Origin: Lactifluus volemus
Taxonomy: Eukaryota > Basidiomycota > Agaricomycetes > Russulales > Russulaceae
Direction of reading: 5' to 3'
Length of the DNA: 64,000 nucleotides
Assembly: GCA_022376515.1 (NCBI GenBank)
Contig: WTXI01000014.1
Location: forward strand, 248,001-312,000
The notes beneath the pieces were generated by a model that saw only the letters and a program-made list of their open reading frames with translations, had not been told where the DNA came from and made no database searches. Positions 43,025-57,392 of this stretch are shown in pieces (the first letter of the stretch is position 1; each line of letters begins with the position of its first letter). The position numbers were made by a program, and so were the translations under genes.

Positions 43025-46000
43025 TCACGGGCGTGCTAGGGGGTACAAGTCAGTCCATAACTTTTCCCAGAACAATCAATTAACGTACCAAGCTGTTCCT
43101 TGCGGTAGAACCAGAAATAACCAATGACAATGACAAGCTGGCATATAAGTACAGTCCAGAAAATGGGAGAAGCCATTGGGCTCCTTGAGAACCCATCTTT
43201 GAAGTCCCATTTTCCAGCGTCTGGGAAGACGCTTTCCAGGTTAATCCTGTTTGGGGCTGTGGCGCGAGCAACCATCACACAGATTGAACCAAGGATCTGA
43301 GAAAATGCCAAAGTTGCACAAACGTGAAGACGTGAGAGTGTCTGTGAAACAATGATGTCATAGACGGAGGCAAGGTAATTACGGAAATTTACCTGAAGAA
43401 GAATCATACCAAGGCCCGCACCTTGAATGGCATCCAGAACTCCCAGCCACAGCCAGAGAGATACACCAAGGTAAGGACCTGCCCTGTGGGCCCAGGGAAT
43501 GTAAAGGGCAAATGAAGATGTAGCCCAGAGCATCTATATAATACTCTATTTGTGATCACACATGTTAATAATAGGCCAACTCGTACCTGGCACCACCTGG
43601 GGGCACCAAGACCAACAGCAAAAACGGGGAGTAGCCACGTGTGTGTCTTGCCAAAGTGAGCGAGCACAGCCAGTATCACGGCCCAAACACCGACGAAGAA
43701 GACAGCGATTAACAGTGCCATTTGCCATTGGGGAATCGGGACGGCCCTGAAGATACCCCAGTTACGACCATAGGACTACAAACAGTATTGAATACCGCCA
43801 AGACCAGGTAAGCGGAGCGAAAGGCTTACCCCTGATAGCCAGTAATCGCGCAGGACCTCAGATACCAGGAACCAAATAACAAGCTTTCTCCGGAAGAGCG
43901 TTTTGAGGAAATTCGGTACCTTTGGAGGAGTTTGGCGGTAGTACTCTGTGCTAAATTGAACATTTGGGACGTGCGGTGCGGGGGAAAATTGCTTACCTGG
44001 CAAGCCGTATAACATAAAGTAAGCAAAAAGCAGGCTAATCGCGGCAAGTGGCCAGACAACGAGTACAATCCACCAGGGTCGAGGATGACCCTGTCGCACT
44101 CCCTGGAGTTGAAGACCCCAGTACCACAACACGGCCACCCAGATCTGTTGTGTGCCTTGTACTAAGCAAACACGCAGCATCCACACATCCGTTGCGGCAC
44201 CCTATGAAGTATCTTCAACCTTGCATGAATCTGGCGATAAACACGTACTCACGGCTTCCTCCCCAAAGTTTAAGCCAAAAAAAAGGAATACTGCCGCAGA
44301 GGCTACTGCGTAACAGCATGTAGCCACACTGGACAGTATTTGATGAGCGGGGTGGAGGGGTTGAGCCAATGACGGCAATCCGATGAGGAAGAATGCAAGC
44401 GCAAAGAAAAGCCATGGCGCAGAAAGGACCCAGACAGCAGGCTTCCGGCGGAACATTGTGTACCATACTGCACTCGCAACGAGAAAGATGCCACCAATAA
44501 TATAAAGGTGCAGATTATTCTGAGAAGTCGCCCCCGCGAGCAATGTGATCTGGAAACTGGTCGCACCGAGAACCTGCCCGAGGGCAATGATAATGGTATA
44601 CAGGGGCCAGCCTGCGATCTCTCTGCCCATTGCGATCTGAAGGCGTGACATGGTTCCATGGACTAACGGACCCTCGTAGCCACTCAGGCTGGACTGGCCT
44701 ACATTATTGAAGGACTGGGTGATGGGAGCTGTGTCAAATGAGTAGGAAGTTCAGGTTGATCGGTATAAGCACTAGTAAACGCACACGTTGGCCCAGGTGG
44801 AAGGTCATAGAGGGACGGGGAAGGCATTCCCAACATCGAGTCTCGCCGCGACGACAATTGACTTGCTGCGGTGGAAAGCTTGTGCTTCCGAACCTTGCCA
44901 AAGAATGCTGCCTCGCTCTTTTGGAGAAACTTCTCAATAGACAACTCCCCCTTGGAGTTATCAGCGGACAAGTTCTGCAACTTCGTTACGAATTCTTGAG
45001 TGGCGCATCCATCCGAATCAGTAAACTGCAAACATTGTAATCTCAGAAAGTAAAATGAAAAGCAATGGCAAGTGGCTCACCAAGGCCATTGATTTATTGA
45101 GAGGAGAATTGGCCTTCTCCCCCACAATAGAGGTGATTGACGTGACAGAAATAGGTCTGCTGGGCACTAGTCGAGATGGGGCTTCTAGAAACGGGTCCGG
45201 CGTGTGTGTCAGGGCCCTGGTGATTGCTCGGTTGGTCCTGTCCAAGAACTTTCCATAATCGGGTTGTTCGTGATTTGGTGAAACTGAACCACCCTCCGTA
45301 TCTGACATATAGCAGCCGGTCGAATTCGGGTCGCGATCCTGCGCCTGGAGTGGAAAATGCACGAAGGAATCACCCCCTTGACCAGAGTAGCTAGGTGTAT
45401 TCATATCTTGTTTACCCAGTTCGTCAGATTCGGGCTGCGGCGGATTAGCCAGGTGGACTGGGTTCCAGACACCCTGTTCGGTCATGACCGCGACACTACC
45501 AGATATACCATCCGACTGACGCCATGCATTGTAGCCAGCCAACTGTCTGCTCGCGTTAATGCTTCGTTTATGAAAGTCCTCCATACGTTGCCTCCATTCT
45601 ACAACTGGGAAGCGCTGAGCAGCAGAGCGCGCACGCAGAATGGCACGCTCCTCTTTCGTTGACTTCAAAGCGAGCTTGATTGACTTGGAAAGTTGAGATG
45701 TCATGTGGCCCGTAGATATAGACTCGACAGGGAACCACTAGTAACAAACGTCTGTGACATGTTTAAACGGATGTCAACTAGCAAAGCTTACCCATCCGGG
45801 CATCAGGCCGAGGCCTCCGAGACGGCTACCGACGCCTAGTGCTCCCTTGCGGCCGAACTCGACGGACACCAATCCGAAAGGCTCATCGCGAGAAGGGATC
45901 AAGGCAAAATCTGCGCCGCTGAATAAGTATGGGGGAAGCGCAGTGAACTCTGGCTTCGAGCAGACGCGCTCGGGATACAACTCCATGAGACGTTTGAGCT

Positions 46001-49000
46001 TCTCTGCAGCGAATCGCCCATAGAGGTCAATTACAGGCCCAACGGCAATCAGTTGAATAGATGGTCGTTTCTCAAATCTATAAGAAATGAGTGGCTGTCA
46101 CAGCCGACGTACAAAGTAATGGCTTACAGACAAGGCATGACATCCGCAATAAGGTCGACACCCTTTTGTTTGGACCAGCGTCCAACGAATACGAGTAAGT
46201 CTGCACCGGGATCCTGCTTGATCCCCGCCCACTCTTGGGCTAGCCTTTTGTACTCTGGTCGCTCTGCTTCTGCCTTCTGATCGATTTTTATGTCATCTAC
46301 CTTGACTAGGTTCTCATCTGGGGCATCAATGTCGCTTGGGTCTGGGTTCGGCAAAGAGTCAACGTGTTTGAGAGTCCAAAGAGCGGGATACCGGGCCCAG
46401 GAGCGTTTGCCATACTTGTCTGACACACCAGCAACGCCGACCGAATTTTGGTGTACGCTGATAAAGGATGCGGCGGCGTGGAGTAAGTTGAACGTGTTTC
46501 CCAATTGCACATACTTTGTGCAGTGATCTTTATTTATATTGAATGCCGAACAAACCTCCTTCATTTCCTCCTTTGTGCGGAGCGGCCAAAGACCCTGAAA
46601 CTCGGCATTGTGGAGAGACAAACACACCGGGAGAACCTTCGGAAGCAGATAAATGGGGGCAAGCGCGCCGTGATAATCGTTGATGTGGTAGATGTCAATG
46701 TCAGGGTAGCGACGAACAGTCGCGGCGATCGCCTGGTTCCAAGTGGAGTAGAAGATGGCGGAAGATAGGTCGTCCATGTTGGTTGGGTACGGATCCGCCT
46801 TCGTCTGGGCACGGAACACCGGATTATCGAGGATTACATAGGTGATGGTGTCCAAGACGTGAGTCTCTACTCCGATCAGGTACGACTGGCCGAAAATGGT
46901 GACTTCAATAGGTTCCGCCCGTTCCCCAGCTGGGTACTCGAGAGATGTGACCTTGGGGACAACCCAGACAAGGTCAACATCTGTCATCGACGTGCACATA
47001 AGGCTTGACATGACCCCCAGACCACCGATCTTCACTTTGAGCTTCCAGTCGATAATCTCGTACTCCAGGGTAGCAATAAGAACCTTTCGTCGCTTATTCT
47101 TGGCTTCGGGCCACCCAATAATATCTGTCCGTTTCTCCGACACGACTGAAAGCTCCTTCAAGTCAGACCTAGACTTGCCTAGGGAGCCCAGCAAGCGGAA
47201 GTTATTGGCGTGCTCCTTGCTCGGCGTAACACCCCACCTGTTGTGCTTGATGCCATAGAATGACCACATGAAGACTACTACGGCAAGGGAACCAGTGATG
47301 ACAGGGACAGCGGCGAGGAGCGTGAATATCACAGCACCCACCCCAGATTGTCCACGAGGCTGGAGGGTCCACGTCATGTCGGCATCGTCGACGACAAGTG
47401 TCCAGGCCAAGTAAGGATATGGTGGCGCAGACATGTTAATATAGTTGCGCGCGACGGTGTTTGGAGGGAGACGGTCCAGGACGCCGTCACCATCCACGTC
47501 TCCGTAATAATAATCGTCGTATCCGAATACATTGAGTTGCACATAGGTAGGCCAGGTGTACATGATGTCGAGCTCCCATTTTCCTTGGTTGTTCTGTGTC
47601 ATTCTCGAAGGAATGTCCTCTTCAGATCCCCAGAAGTTGAACGGCCCGCGAACGAGCAGTTGCGGTACGCGACGTTGTAAATCGTAACCGTGATCTGCAT
47701 GAACCACGGCACTAGCAGATTTCGCGGCATCGCTCCAATCTTGGACATTGTTCAGAGTCTGTACAAGTGCAAGCAATGACACACTTACATTGCACGATGA
47801 TGTGTTGGCCTGGCCAGAAGTTCTCCGGGAGGTTGAAGAGACTGGGGTCAATAAACGTCGTATCTTCCCAGCTCTTCCACTGTGTCCAATTTCGTCCGAA
47901 GTTCCACGAGTAACGGAAGCTGTCCGCACCGTAAGCTTTGTGTGAAAATGTGTACTGGCCATTCGAGAATCTGAAGGTGCTGTTGTCGTGGGCAGACGCA
48001 GGGAATACGACGGCATTGTCAGAAGCTCCTTTGCGAATTAACAACGTGTCTTTCGACTAGGATGAGAATCAGTAAAGCAATTTGAACAAGAAGAAAATCT
48101 GATACCGTACCCCGGTTGTCCGTCCATCGCCTGCCGGGGCATTGTCAAGTGTCAAGGCCAAAATACCGTCAGGCATGTTTTGGAGCGTAACCGACCAGAA
48201 CCAGACCGACTGTACATCGCCTGAAATGGTCGGCGGGTCGGGATTTTGAACCGGTCCACAGGTTACTGTTTTAGGGTCAAATGTAGGACTTTCACGTTGG
48301 CCGGAAGAGGACATGTTGAGCGATAACGCCATTGTGACGCCAGCACAGCTCATTACAGTATTAAACTCGAACGAGATTGTGACAGTCGTAGAGTTAGTTT
48401 CAGATGAAATACGGGCATCGTGGCCAGGTGAGAATTTGGTAAGTGCTGGACGCGGTGGGATCCATTCATCGATAGGCACCAATATTTTGAAACTGTATGG
48501 ATCCATAGTAACCTCAGGTAAACAGCCTTGGAAGGGGGGTGCGCCATCATTATTGAAGGACGAGAGGGAGTCCTCTAGAGTGTAGGTTTCGAAAGGCGCT
48601 ACAAGATTTCGCACAGTGGTGCCGGACACATACGGCGACGAAATCCACTGGGGCGACTTGCACTCGAACTGATAAGTGTTCATCCTATTCTCGTTTGTAT
48701 AGAGCATCCAAATTTCATCCGTGTTGTCCCCGGTGAGTGTTTGAATGCCGGGGATTCCTGATCGCGAGATTGACCACAAACCCATTTCTGTCGGCGTCGC
48801 AGTCGAACCGGGGCGTTGTATGAAATGGGTCCAATTACCAAGTTGAACAAGGCTAAAGCCATCCTGAAGAGAATTATACACTGAACGCAGATAGAGGAGA
48901 TGGCCAAACATGCGGCGACTGTCTGTAGTTGGATCAAAGTGGTCCAGTGAATTCCAGTCGTCCTTACAACCAAGGAGGGCCCGCTCCAGGGGAATACCAG

Positions 49001-50863
49001 GATATTGGTCAGAACCGAGATGGTAGCATCCGTGGCGTTGCCAAGCCTGGTTGCTAAACATGGCTTGCCGACCATAGAGGTAATTTGGAGCGTTGTTATC
49101 ATAGAGGTAGAGGTTCTGCTCCTCGCCGTAGAAAAACTGTGTATAGGAAGTCAGTCGTGAGCGACGAGGAAGGCCTTTAAAAAAAGTTACCAATGGAAGA
49201 CCCGGCATGACAAGTGTTATCACAAGGCAGCCAGGGCACTTCTCTGTGTTCCATTCTCCAAGCTTGGCCAGCGGAACACGTCGTAATTACTAGCCCCAAA
49301 CATATGCTTCGGATCGACTACACCAGTGTTTGGGTTAATCATGTCATTGTCAACAAACATCTGATGCCAAGAAGTGACGAAGTTGATGTCAACGTCGAAA
49401 GCAGCTTGTTGATTCCCGCCCATGCCAAGGAAATGGCTCAGGGCGCGATACGTGGAATAATGAAATGCCACGCCATCCAAGCCATTGATTGAGCATCGCG
49501 CAAGAAATACTGATTCTGGTTCGAGGTAAGAAGGGCAGCAGCAAGAAATCCGGAAGGTTTCTGCATAGGAGTACGGCCTCGTCCGCTGGGAAGTTACTTG
49601 GTCATTACTGGTATCATGGCCACTTGCGGGTGGGTACTTACTAATACAGCGAACCAAAAGCATCACCACCGGTGACTTCACCAGTGATGTAGAAATTGTT
49701 CTTGCCCAGACTATTGGCACACTGTCTAACGGAGGCAGCCCACTGGGCGAGAGCATCAACAGTAACTTGTGTTGACTTGTCGATACGAACTGCGTCGATG
49801 TCGAGGGCTTGAATAGCCATGCAAGAAAAAACTTGAAGCTTAGCCATAACACCCGGGTTCCATTCACGAAGACGATCCTGCACGGATGTGAACTTAGATA
49901 GCTGACGTTGCCAATCTGGGTGAACACCAAAAGCTTCCGTGTCACCATATTGATCAAAATCGGACTCCAGACACTCATTGGCGTGCACAGTGGCGACAGT
50001 GCCATCGTCGTTCCAGAGTTCAGGGAGTACACAAGATGTGTTACGAGTATTGTCGATCTAGGAAAGGCGTTGCGTCAGTGATCTTCCTAAATTTTACGTC
50101 ACGTGCCTTGAAATCTTTGTACTCGTCGAAGCCCCAGGGTGCGTAGCTCGGGTGCTTCCAAACACCGTCGTACTCATTGAGATCGAATGGTGCAGCAGAA
50201 TTCAAAAAGCTGTGGAGATATAAGCAAAGAGGCATGTGAAAAACGAATCATCACAAACCCGGAGAAGCCAATTAGGTCGCCCATTGTGCCGACAGTGAAG
50301 TCAGCCATAAAGTACATTCCACGTGCATGGATCCTATCGATAGTATTCCTCCAGTCGTTGAGAGTGCCCCAGTGTGGGTCAGAGACGGTGAAATCGAGGG
50401 GGGAATACCCTTCAAGATGTTACATATGGAAGGAAACCGGTCAAATAAAGCACTTACCGTCGGCCTGCCACAACATATTGATGAAGGGAGTACCGGAGAC
50501 GAATATGCCCTTGACGCCCATACCCAGAAGATAGTCCAACTTGGATTCCAAGCCCTTGAGATCGCCTCCGGCACGCAGCTGGGTTTCTCGCCAATCATAC
50601 TCAAACATTGTACCAAAATAATCATTGTTCGAAGGATCGCCGTCGGCAAACTTGTCCATGAGAATAGTGTAGAATGGGATGGACCGCCAGTTGTCGGGCG
50701 ACGGGGTATAGGTAGAGTTTGGACGGGATGTTGAGTATTGAAGAGGAGATTGAGCATTCTGGTTCGTGTTCAGGTTATACTGAACGAGATCACCACGGTA
50801 CGGTGAAGCAAGTATCAGGGTGAGGACAGAGAGTAAGGACGAGGAGGCCCATAGAATACGCAT
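43025..50863 (-). CDS. AGS1: Cell-wall alpha-1,3-glucan synthase
   Basis: Intron-rich, about 7.8 kb. Signal peptide ([20 protein letters not shown]), first exon 50458-50863. The extracellular GH13 amylase-like domain (about 50.8-48.1 kb) shows [36 protein letters not shown], the nucleophile block [12 protein letters not shown] and the acid block [10 protein letters not shown] single span (about 47.3 kb) leads to the cytoplasmic GT5 glucan synthase domain with [36 protein letters not shown] and [21 protein letters not shown] Ser-rich linker (about 45.7-44.7 kb) and a multi-span C-terminus (44.7-43.0 kb) complete it. It makes and exports wall alpha-1,3-glucan. The stop is at 43025 if a last short intron is spliced, or 43036 if not. 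Confidence 0.95.
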
Positions 50864-51132
50864 TTGAGCACAGATTAGGCGTTTTGGAGTTGGAGGACGA
50901 AAGAAACGCTAGCCAGGAGAAAAAAGAGAGAACCAACGAGGGGGTGAAAGTGAAAGAAACGAGAAGGGCTGTGGTAACACCAAGCAACTTTTCTACTTAT
51001 CAGTCGCTTCATTTACTCCCTTTGACTAGGTAACGCTTCCCAGTTTGATCGGCGAGCTTAGGCTTGAAAAGTAGCATGAAACGCGATTAAGTCAGGCCTG
51101 CACGATAATCTCGCAGAAGAGCGATATGGCTG

Positions 51133-52200
51133 TCAAGCAGGGGTGACACAGGCGCTGATTTCGTCTTGGACAGATCCATTGTTGGGTTCGAGCGCTGGGA
51201 TCAGCTCTGAGTCTACAGGCTCCTCGCGTAGGTTTTCTGGCGCACGTTCGAACCTAGTCAGATTAGTACACGCGATACCAACTTCGTTCCACATGCTCAC
51301 ACTCAGTATGTTCGCGCTTGGTCGGAACGGTAAGTCGTAGGGAATGAAGGCGGTCACCAATGAGAAGAGAACTTGTAAAGATTGCGTTGTCAGTAGGATA
51401 CCTACCACTTCAAAGCATACGTTGGCTGCACTTCCCAAACTGCCCCAACACAAAGTATAGTGCCCTGTGCTCCGGCCTTACCTTAGATAGGGTACTTGCG
51501 ATCAAACCGTGCTCGTTTATCAACCAATACAATGACGTGGTGCGGGTCCAAGACGCCACTTTCTGATCGGAGGTTGACGCGAACTATAGCATCGGTAAGC
51601 GCTGTGCAGTCTACCGCAAAAAGTTAGAATGTGGAAAAGAACTCAAATCTTTCCACTTAGGATCAATTCTCGATTTTGAAACGGTATCGTCAATGTGCTG
51701 CTGATTCTATAAGGTGTCGTGATGGATCAGAGAATAAATTGGATTGACATTGAACCATTTTATGCCATTTAATGGCCAACTCTTGTGTGCCAATACAGTA
51801 AGCCATGAGAAATCGGCCGAATGGTGACTGCGATATAGTTTCTGGGAAATTTAACAAAGCGAGTGACGCTGGTTCACGATGGGTATGGGTAGGGTAGTTC
51901 GTTTGGGACCAGAGTCCGTTCCTCGAGCTTGACCGAGATGCCTACGAAAAGAGTCTAAGAAGAGTTTGCAAAGAAGGGATCTACAACGCACCGGATCACA
52001 CCATAAATGTAGAGGCCTATGAACAAGCTGATCACACATCGTGAAACACGAGACTAACTTATTCTCCATGTGATAACTATGCTCGCGACGGCGCCCGAGC
52101 TAAGACAGAAGCAAGCGACGGACAAGGAGAGTGAGGGCAATGAGGATCTATAGGAATATGAAGTCCAGAATTTCTATGATACATGATGGCCAGAAAAAAA
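51133..52200 (-). CDS. Possible multi-exon membrane protein, unresolved
   Basis: Several - strand segments look coding but I could not settle the splicing. They are SLSLSVACFCLSSGAVASIV (about 52110), NLFIGLYIYGVIR (about 52020), DAIVRVNLRSESGVLDP (about 51580), and LFSLVTAFIPYDLPFRPSA to the stop at 51133. Two or three hydrophobic spans suggest a membrane protein. One junction again needs a single extra base. Family unknown; it could be a relic. Confidence 0.3.
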
Positions 52201-52471
52201 AAATGCCAGCGCTGTACTGTAGACGCCATGAGGAAGCCGGCAATTCCATGACGCGCGCCAAACAGGAACCACTAACCTTGAGTGGCGACCGTAAGCGACA
52301 GCTTTCTGAAGAGACTCATGCGCGGATCTCAGTACTGTACGTGTTGGCAAAGCAAAAGTGAGACTGCTCTGTCGTGAGGGTGACCAAATGACGGTAACCG
52401 GCATTATCCGAGAGAGGGGGCAAAGATAAGAAAGGTGAGGTAGAGCCGCTATTGCAAGAGACAAGTCAAAT

Positions 52472-53439
52472 ATGGCCGATAAAGCACAATCTCTCCGTTC
52501 CGCTATGAAACATCCTTCTCGCCCAACTTCTCCTTCTCCTATCTCTCCTCCTTTGACATCCCCGACACAGAGCCCCGCTAGTACCCTCAACAGTTCCCTA
52601 GCTCCCCCCTCAGCCCCTCCATCTCTGAAAGATCCGATACCCTCCTTTCTTCCTCTTACATCGCACACTCCCCCACCGCTTCTACTATTGGTCCAAATGC
52701 ACCTCAAGGTTATACTCCAAAAGTATCTTTCGATACGTTCGAGAACCCCTCCGCTCCTATGTTTTCCTTTACCTTACAAGTCAAGTCGGATGGATATGAG
52801 CGATACCCGAGCACTCGCGTGTTTCTATGTGCATCTAGCGCGGATGAGAGCGGTCGTCAGGCCCTAGACTGGGCCATCGATAGCTTGATCCAGGACGGAG
52901 ATGAACTCATTGTTTTTCGCGGGATAGACCAAGACGACCTCGGTAGGAAAATTTCCGTCCCGCCTATCCACCGTGCTCTCTCGCCCTGAAAGGTGAAACC
53001 TACATAACGCAGAGAGGGACCATGACGTTGCTCGCGATGAAGCCCGAGATCTCATGCATCGAGTACAGAACAAGTGTGTGGATGTCGACCGGGATCGAAA
53101 GGTACTGTATCGTAAACCTCTCGTCGATCGGCGCTTACCGATATGACGCTCCAGTTGTCGATCATCGTCGAGTACATCGCCGGCAAAGTCACAACCACCA
53201 TTGACCGCCTCATCGCACTTTATCGCCCAGATTCCGTCGTCGTTGGTTCTCGAGGGGCCCGAAAGATGAAGCAGGCTTTTGGCGCCGCCTTTGGCTCGCA
53301 AAGCATGGGAGGCGTTGCAAAGTACTGTCTCAGTCACTCTCCTGTACCCGTCATCGTAGTCCATCCGGAGAGCAAAGTTCGAAAGACGCTCGACAAGCGT
53401 CGCGCGGATCCAAAGCGTGGCATACATTTCGATGAGTGA
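52472..53439 (+). CDS. Universal stress protein family (UspA domain)
   Basis: Exons: 52472-52942, 53013-53101, 53155-53439. A Pro/Ser-rich N-terminal tail precedes a UspA fold: STRVFLCASSADESGRQALD (strand 1 and helix), DGDELIVFRGIDQDD, ARDEARDLMHRVQNKC, and the nucleotide-loop end PDSVVVGSRGARKMKQAF followed by SVPVIVVHP-type residues (SHSPVPVIVVHPESK). The frame shifts once at about 52641-52658, within a T/C-rich run before the domain, explained by one missing base; starting at ATG 52759 would avoid it but lose conserved-looking sequence. Fungal relatives act in stress response. Confidence 0.85.
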
Positions 53440-53707
53440 ATACCCTTTCTCACTCTTCAGGTCTTTGGCAATCGTTGATGGTCAATAGCAATCGACTACA
53501 AGCACAAAGAAGCAATGTTTCTGGACCTGGATTCCCTATGACAATATCTCGTTGATTCGCTATTGTAAAATTAGATTTCCTTAGAGTTGTTGTTTTGTGA
53601 GAGAAGGGAGGACACGATCACATGATTTGATGAAACCGTGAACATGAACAAATCAGACGCGACCTGGTCACACGAGACTCGTCTCAACTATCAGTTCGTC
53701 ATCAACA

Positions 53708-56700
53708 ATGGACTGCAACGATTTCGGACGCTTTGGCGTCCTCCGCTTCATGAGACGCCAAGAAGAAACTGTCATAGCATCATATCCGATAGATGAACAC
53801 GAACTCACTTTTGGTTGCGACCCCTCCTGCAGCGTTCGATTGTACTATCCTACTGTCAGCCCGCTCCATGCTAAAATCATTTTTCAAGAGCACAAAGTTG
53901 GTCTATCGCTTGTTTTTACTTTTATTAGAGCTCAAGAAACCTGCCGATTTTTAGGCCTTTATAGAAGTCTTTGGAGTACACGGCCTACTCGTCGACAAAT
54001 GTCAAGTATTCCCGGCATCCACCACCCACACAACCGTCCCGTTGTCCAACAATTCGGAACTCGAGATCAACAAGAAACGCTTTCGCTTCGAATACCCGCC
54101 CAAGGCACTCCGCCCAGTCCTCACCTTCACTCCACCACCACCGACGTCGTCGGCCAACTCGGCAAAACGCAAACGGGTGCTCAGGCTCTCCATGATCCAG
54201 AGCGCCCAAGTGTTTACCCCGCGGCCCGATCCAGATCCCCGCGTCAACCTGCGCGTATTGCAGACCCCGATCCGGCTGAACAATTCGCCGCTGAAGGGCG
54301 CTGCTGCTGTTGCTGCTACTCGGGAGCAAGCCGACCAAGGAGGGTATTATAACGTCGCCATTGAGACGCCCATCCGTCTCGTCGAGGGAAACCGTCCCCA
54401 GGTCGTAGAAGAAGAACAAGATCTCGTGATTTTGGAAGAGGTCGAGGCACCTACGACTGCCGCGATACAGCAACAGCAGCAAGTCAATCCCGGTCAAAGT
54501 CCCATGCGTGCGGACCAGCAAATGCAGATGCAGAATGGGGCTGCGGCCCCTGCGTTTCCACTCCCCCCTTCGTACCAGTCGCAACAGTTACAGACGCCGC
54601 ATCGGAGGCCAGCGCGACCGTCACTGCACCGTGCAGTGCTGATACGTTCCGCGCAGCGCGCGGCGATGCGCGTTGAGATGGAGAGGGAACAGGAGGACGA
54701 AGAACGTGAAGTGGAAGAGCATGTCATGCCGAATGAAGAAGAACATATGCAAGTCGACGAGGAAGATCTGGGAGGAACTGTCGCCGGAGAGCATGAAGAA
54801 CCTGTCACGGAATGGGTGCCTAGACCGACAACGCCGATCTTTGGATGGCGCAACGGCCTCGCGGCCTTTAAGGACAGCTTGCAAGCTTTCCGCTCTCGCT
54901 CAAAGTCTCCAGAGAAGAACGAACACGCAGAGAAAGAGGTTGCCGAGGTGAGAACCACGCATACATACATATATAAGTTGTTGGTCCTTACTGACTGACG
55001 CTCAAAAAGGCGATCGCCAATGACGAGGGTGAATTGCTTGAGCAAGATGAGGAGTTACGAGAGTCCGGGGATGAAATCCTTCGTGGACGTGCGACCACAC
55101 GTGAAAGTAAAATCGGGATCAACAGGGTCGTCAATTCCAGTTCACTCCGCAACGTCCGCCACAGAGACCACTGGCGGGGGCGGCATTCATGACTCCGCAA
55201 GTCCAAAAATCCAACGCAGCTCTCAGCCTCGCGGATCGTGTCAGGGGGCGCAAATCGACGGGCGGCGTGGGCCGGGCGAGGTGGCTGGTCACGAATACCG
55301 ACGTTGCGGCTATCCCGAACGCGGACCAAAATACCCCGAGGAGCGAGAACGTGGAACCGGAGCAACGGAAGGTTAGCGCGTCGGAAAAGCAGGTGCGGCC
55401 TAACTTGATTTTGCAGCTACATCCAGTTTTTTTCAGACAAATTATTTGGTTTATTCATAGGCTATCCAGGAACGAAGGCGTTCTGCTCTGTTCCAACCAG
55501 ACATGTTCTTTGGAGAGAATATTCCCGGTTCACGACGCAACTCGTTAGGTTCTGTTGTCACACCAAGGGGGGCGAAAGTGGCGCCGTCCAATTTTGTATC
55601 TCCGTCCAAGACTTGTGACGCGATCAAGGAAGACGAAGAGGAAGCAGAGACTAGCACTTTACTCGAAAAGATGAAGGAGGTGGTAGAGGGCATGCAGCGC
55701 CGACGAAGCGTGGGACCCTCCGAGGGGGCAATTCCTGAATTCGCTGGACCGGAGGAAAGCGGAAGTGGTGAGGAAGATGCAGGACGGCGAGACGAGGTAC
55801 CTGAAGATGGCGAGGCGATTGCTACTGAGGAACCACCCCCCGTTCTTCCTCCGCCAGCGGATGCTCGTCCCACGTTCCCTGCAACGCCAAAAATGTCAGA
55901 TCTCAAGCACGTCTTTTCTGAGAGACACGCCGCAAACGTAGTGGCACCTACGTCCTACGCTGCCGTTCGCCAGCTTTTCAAAGCGGAGTCTGCCGCCGCC
56001 GCCGAGCCCAAGACTCCTCGTTTGGACGGGTTGCGCGAGATGTTCTCCCGTGCAAGAAAACGGGAACCAGACACGCCTCTGTTTGAAGGCGTCGGTGAAA
56101 TGCTGGCAACACCACCCGAATACGCTGCCGTCGCCGCACAAGGACCCTCCGAAAACGACGAAGAGGCGGAAGAGATGGAAAGTACGACAGAGGCGGCTCC
56201 CGCGCGCAAGCGCTCCAGAGTGAAGAAGGTTGCCATTTCCAAGTCGGGCGCCAAAACGGCTGCTGTTCCACGTGCTGCCCCTGCTCGCGAGGGCTGCGCA
56301 ACTCCCACAGAACTGGCACAGCTCGCGGACGACGAGCTCACGCCGGATGATCCGCCACTGGCGAAACCTTCGAAGCATAGCGCTAACGCGCCCAAGGTTC
56401 GATCGTCAGACGAACGACTCGGCGAGCTGAGAATGAACCTAAAGAGGTGATTTATTATATATATATTCCTCTGCTCATCGCTGACGCGATGTCCATTGTG
56501 CTATCAAGCCGGTGAGTAGGGGGAGGAAAGGTGCTATAACGCCACAAGCTAGTGAGCAGCAACCACCCCCGTCCTCTGAACTCGAACGAGCCCCCGCTCG
56601 ACGTTCGAGAACGACCACAAAGTCTACAGAATCTGCCGCGGAGAGCGAGCCTGCCGAACCGAGCAAATCGACTCGCAAGACGAAGCGCGGTGCAAAGGCC

Positions 56701-57392
56701 GCAGCAGCTACCGAACCAGAACCGGAACCGGAACCCGAGCCCGAGCCTGCGAAGAGCCTACGCCGAACAGCGAAGCGCATTCAATCGATCGAAGTGGTAG
56801 TACCTGCTGCCCCACCATGACCAAGCGACGCCCAACAGCCAAGTCCAAAGCCAGGGAGACCTCACCCGACGTCGCAACCGATGCCGCTATCGACCGCGCA
56901 GGGTCTCCTCCAGAGTCGCGCCCTGCGGCGGCTCGAGTACGGCGCACGAAGACCAAGTCTGCAGGAACGGAGGAGGAAAACGTGGTGGTAGGCGCGCCGC
57001 GTACTGCTCGCGGAAGGCGGACACCACCCGCCACCGCCGCTACGACTTCTGCTGCCCCGACCATTGCAGGTGCTGCGTCGAATCGCTCGGCGGTGGCTCC
57101 GGTGCTGCCACTGGGAAGGCCGTACGGCTGCTACGTCGACTGCGAAGGGCGTACATGCACAGACGGCCACCGGGGAGAAGGAGAACACGCCAGAGATGAT
57201 CAAAGTGAAGGAAGAGGAAGAAGAGGGGAAAGGTTGCCTGTGGTGGCCAAAGGTCCCCGCGTGCGTAGGGCGGCAGCTCCGAGTTTGAAGGCGCAAAGTG
57301 AGACAGAGAAGAAGGATGCGCCTGCCAGTGTCACGGTGGTCGCTAAGGCTTCTAGAGGCTCCAGAACGAGAACTGCCAGTGCGAAGAAGTAG
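53708..57392 (+). CDS. Large FHA-domain protein with Ki-67-like repeats
   Basis: Exons: 53708-53896, 53955-54947, 55010-55392, 55461-56446, 56517-57392. N-terminal FHA domain (LTFGCDPSCSVRLYYPTVSP, LHAKIIFQEHK, then LSNNSELEINKKRFRF), which binds phosphothreonine. A long disordered region with basic signals (AKRKRVLRL) follows. Exon 4 has four related motifs: TPKMSDLKHVFSE, PTSYAAVRQLFKAE, TPRLDGLREMFSR and TPLFEGVGEMLAT. The Lys/Ala/Pro-rich C-terminus includes an EP repeat and a GEKENTPEM (KEN-type) segment. This order recalls vertebrate Ki-67, a mitotic chromosome-surface protein; the link is inference. The frame shifts near 55150, 56810, 57090, 57120 and 57225, each by one missing base. 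Confidence 0.75.
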
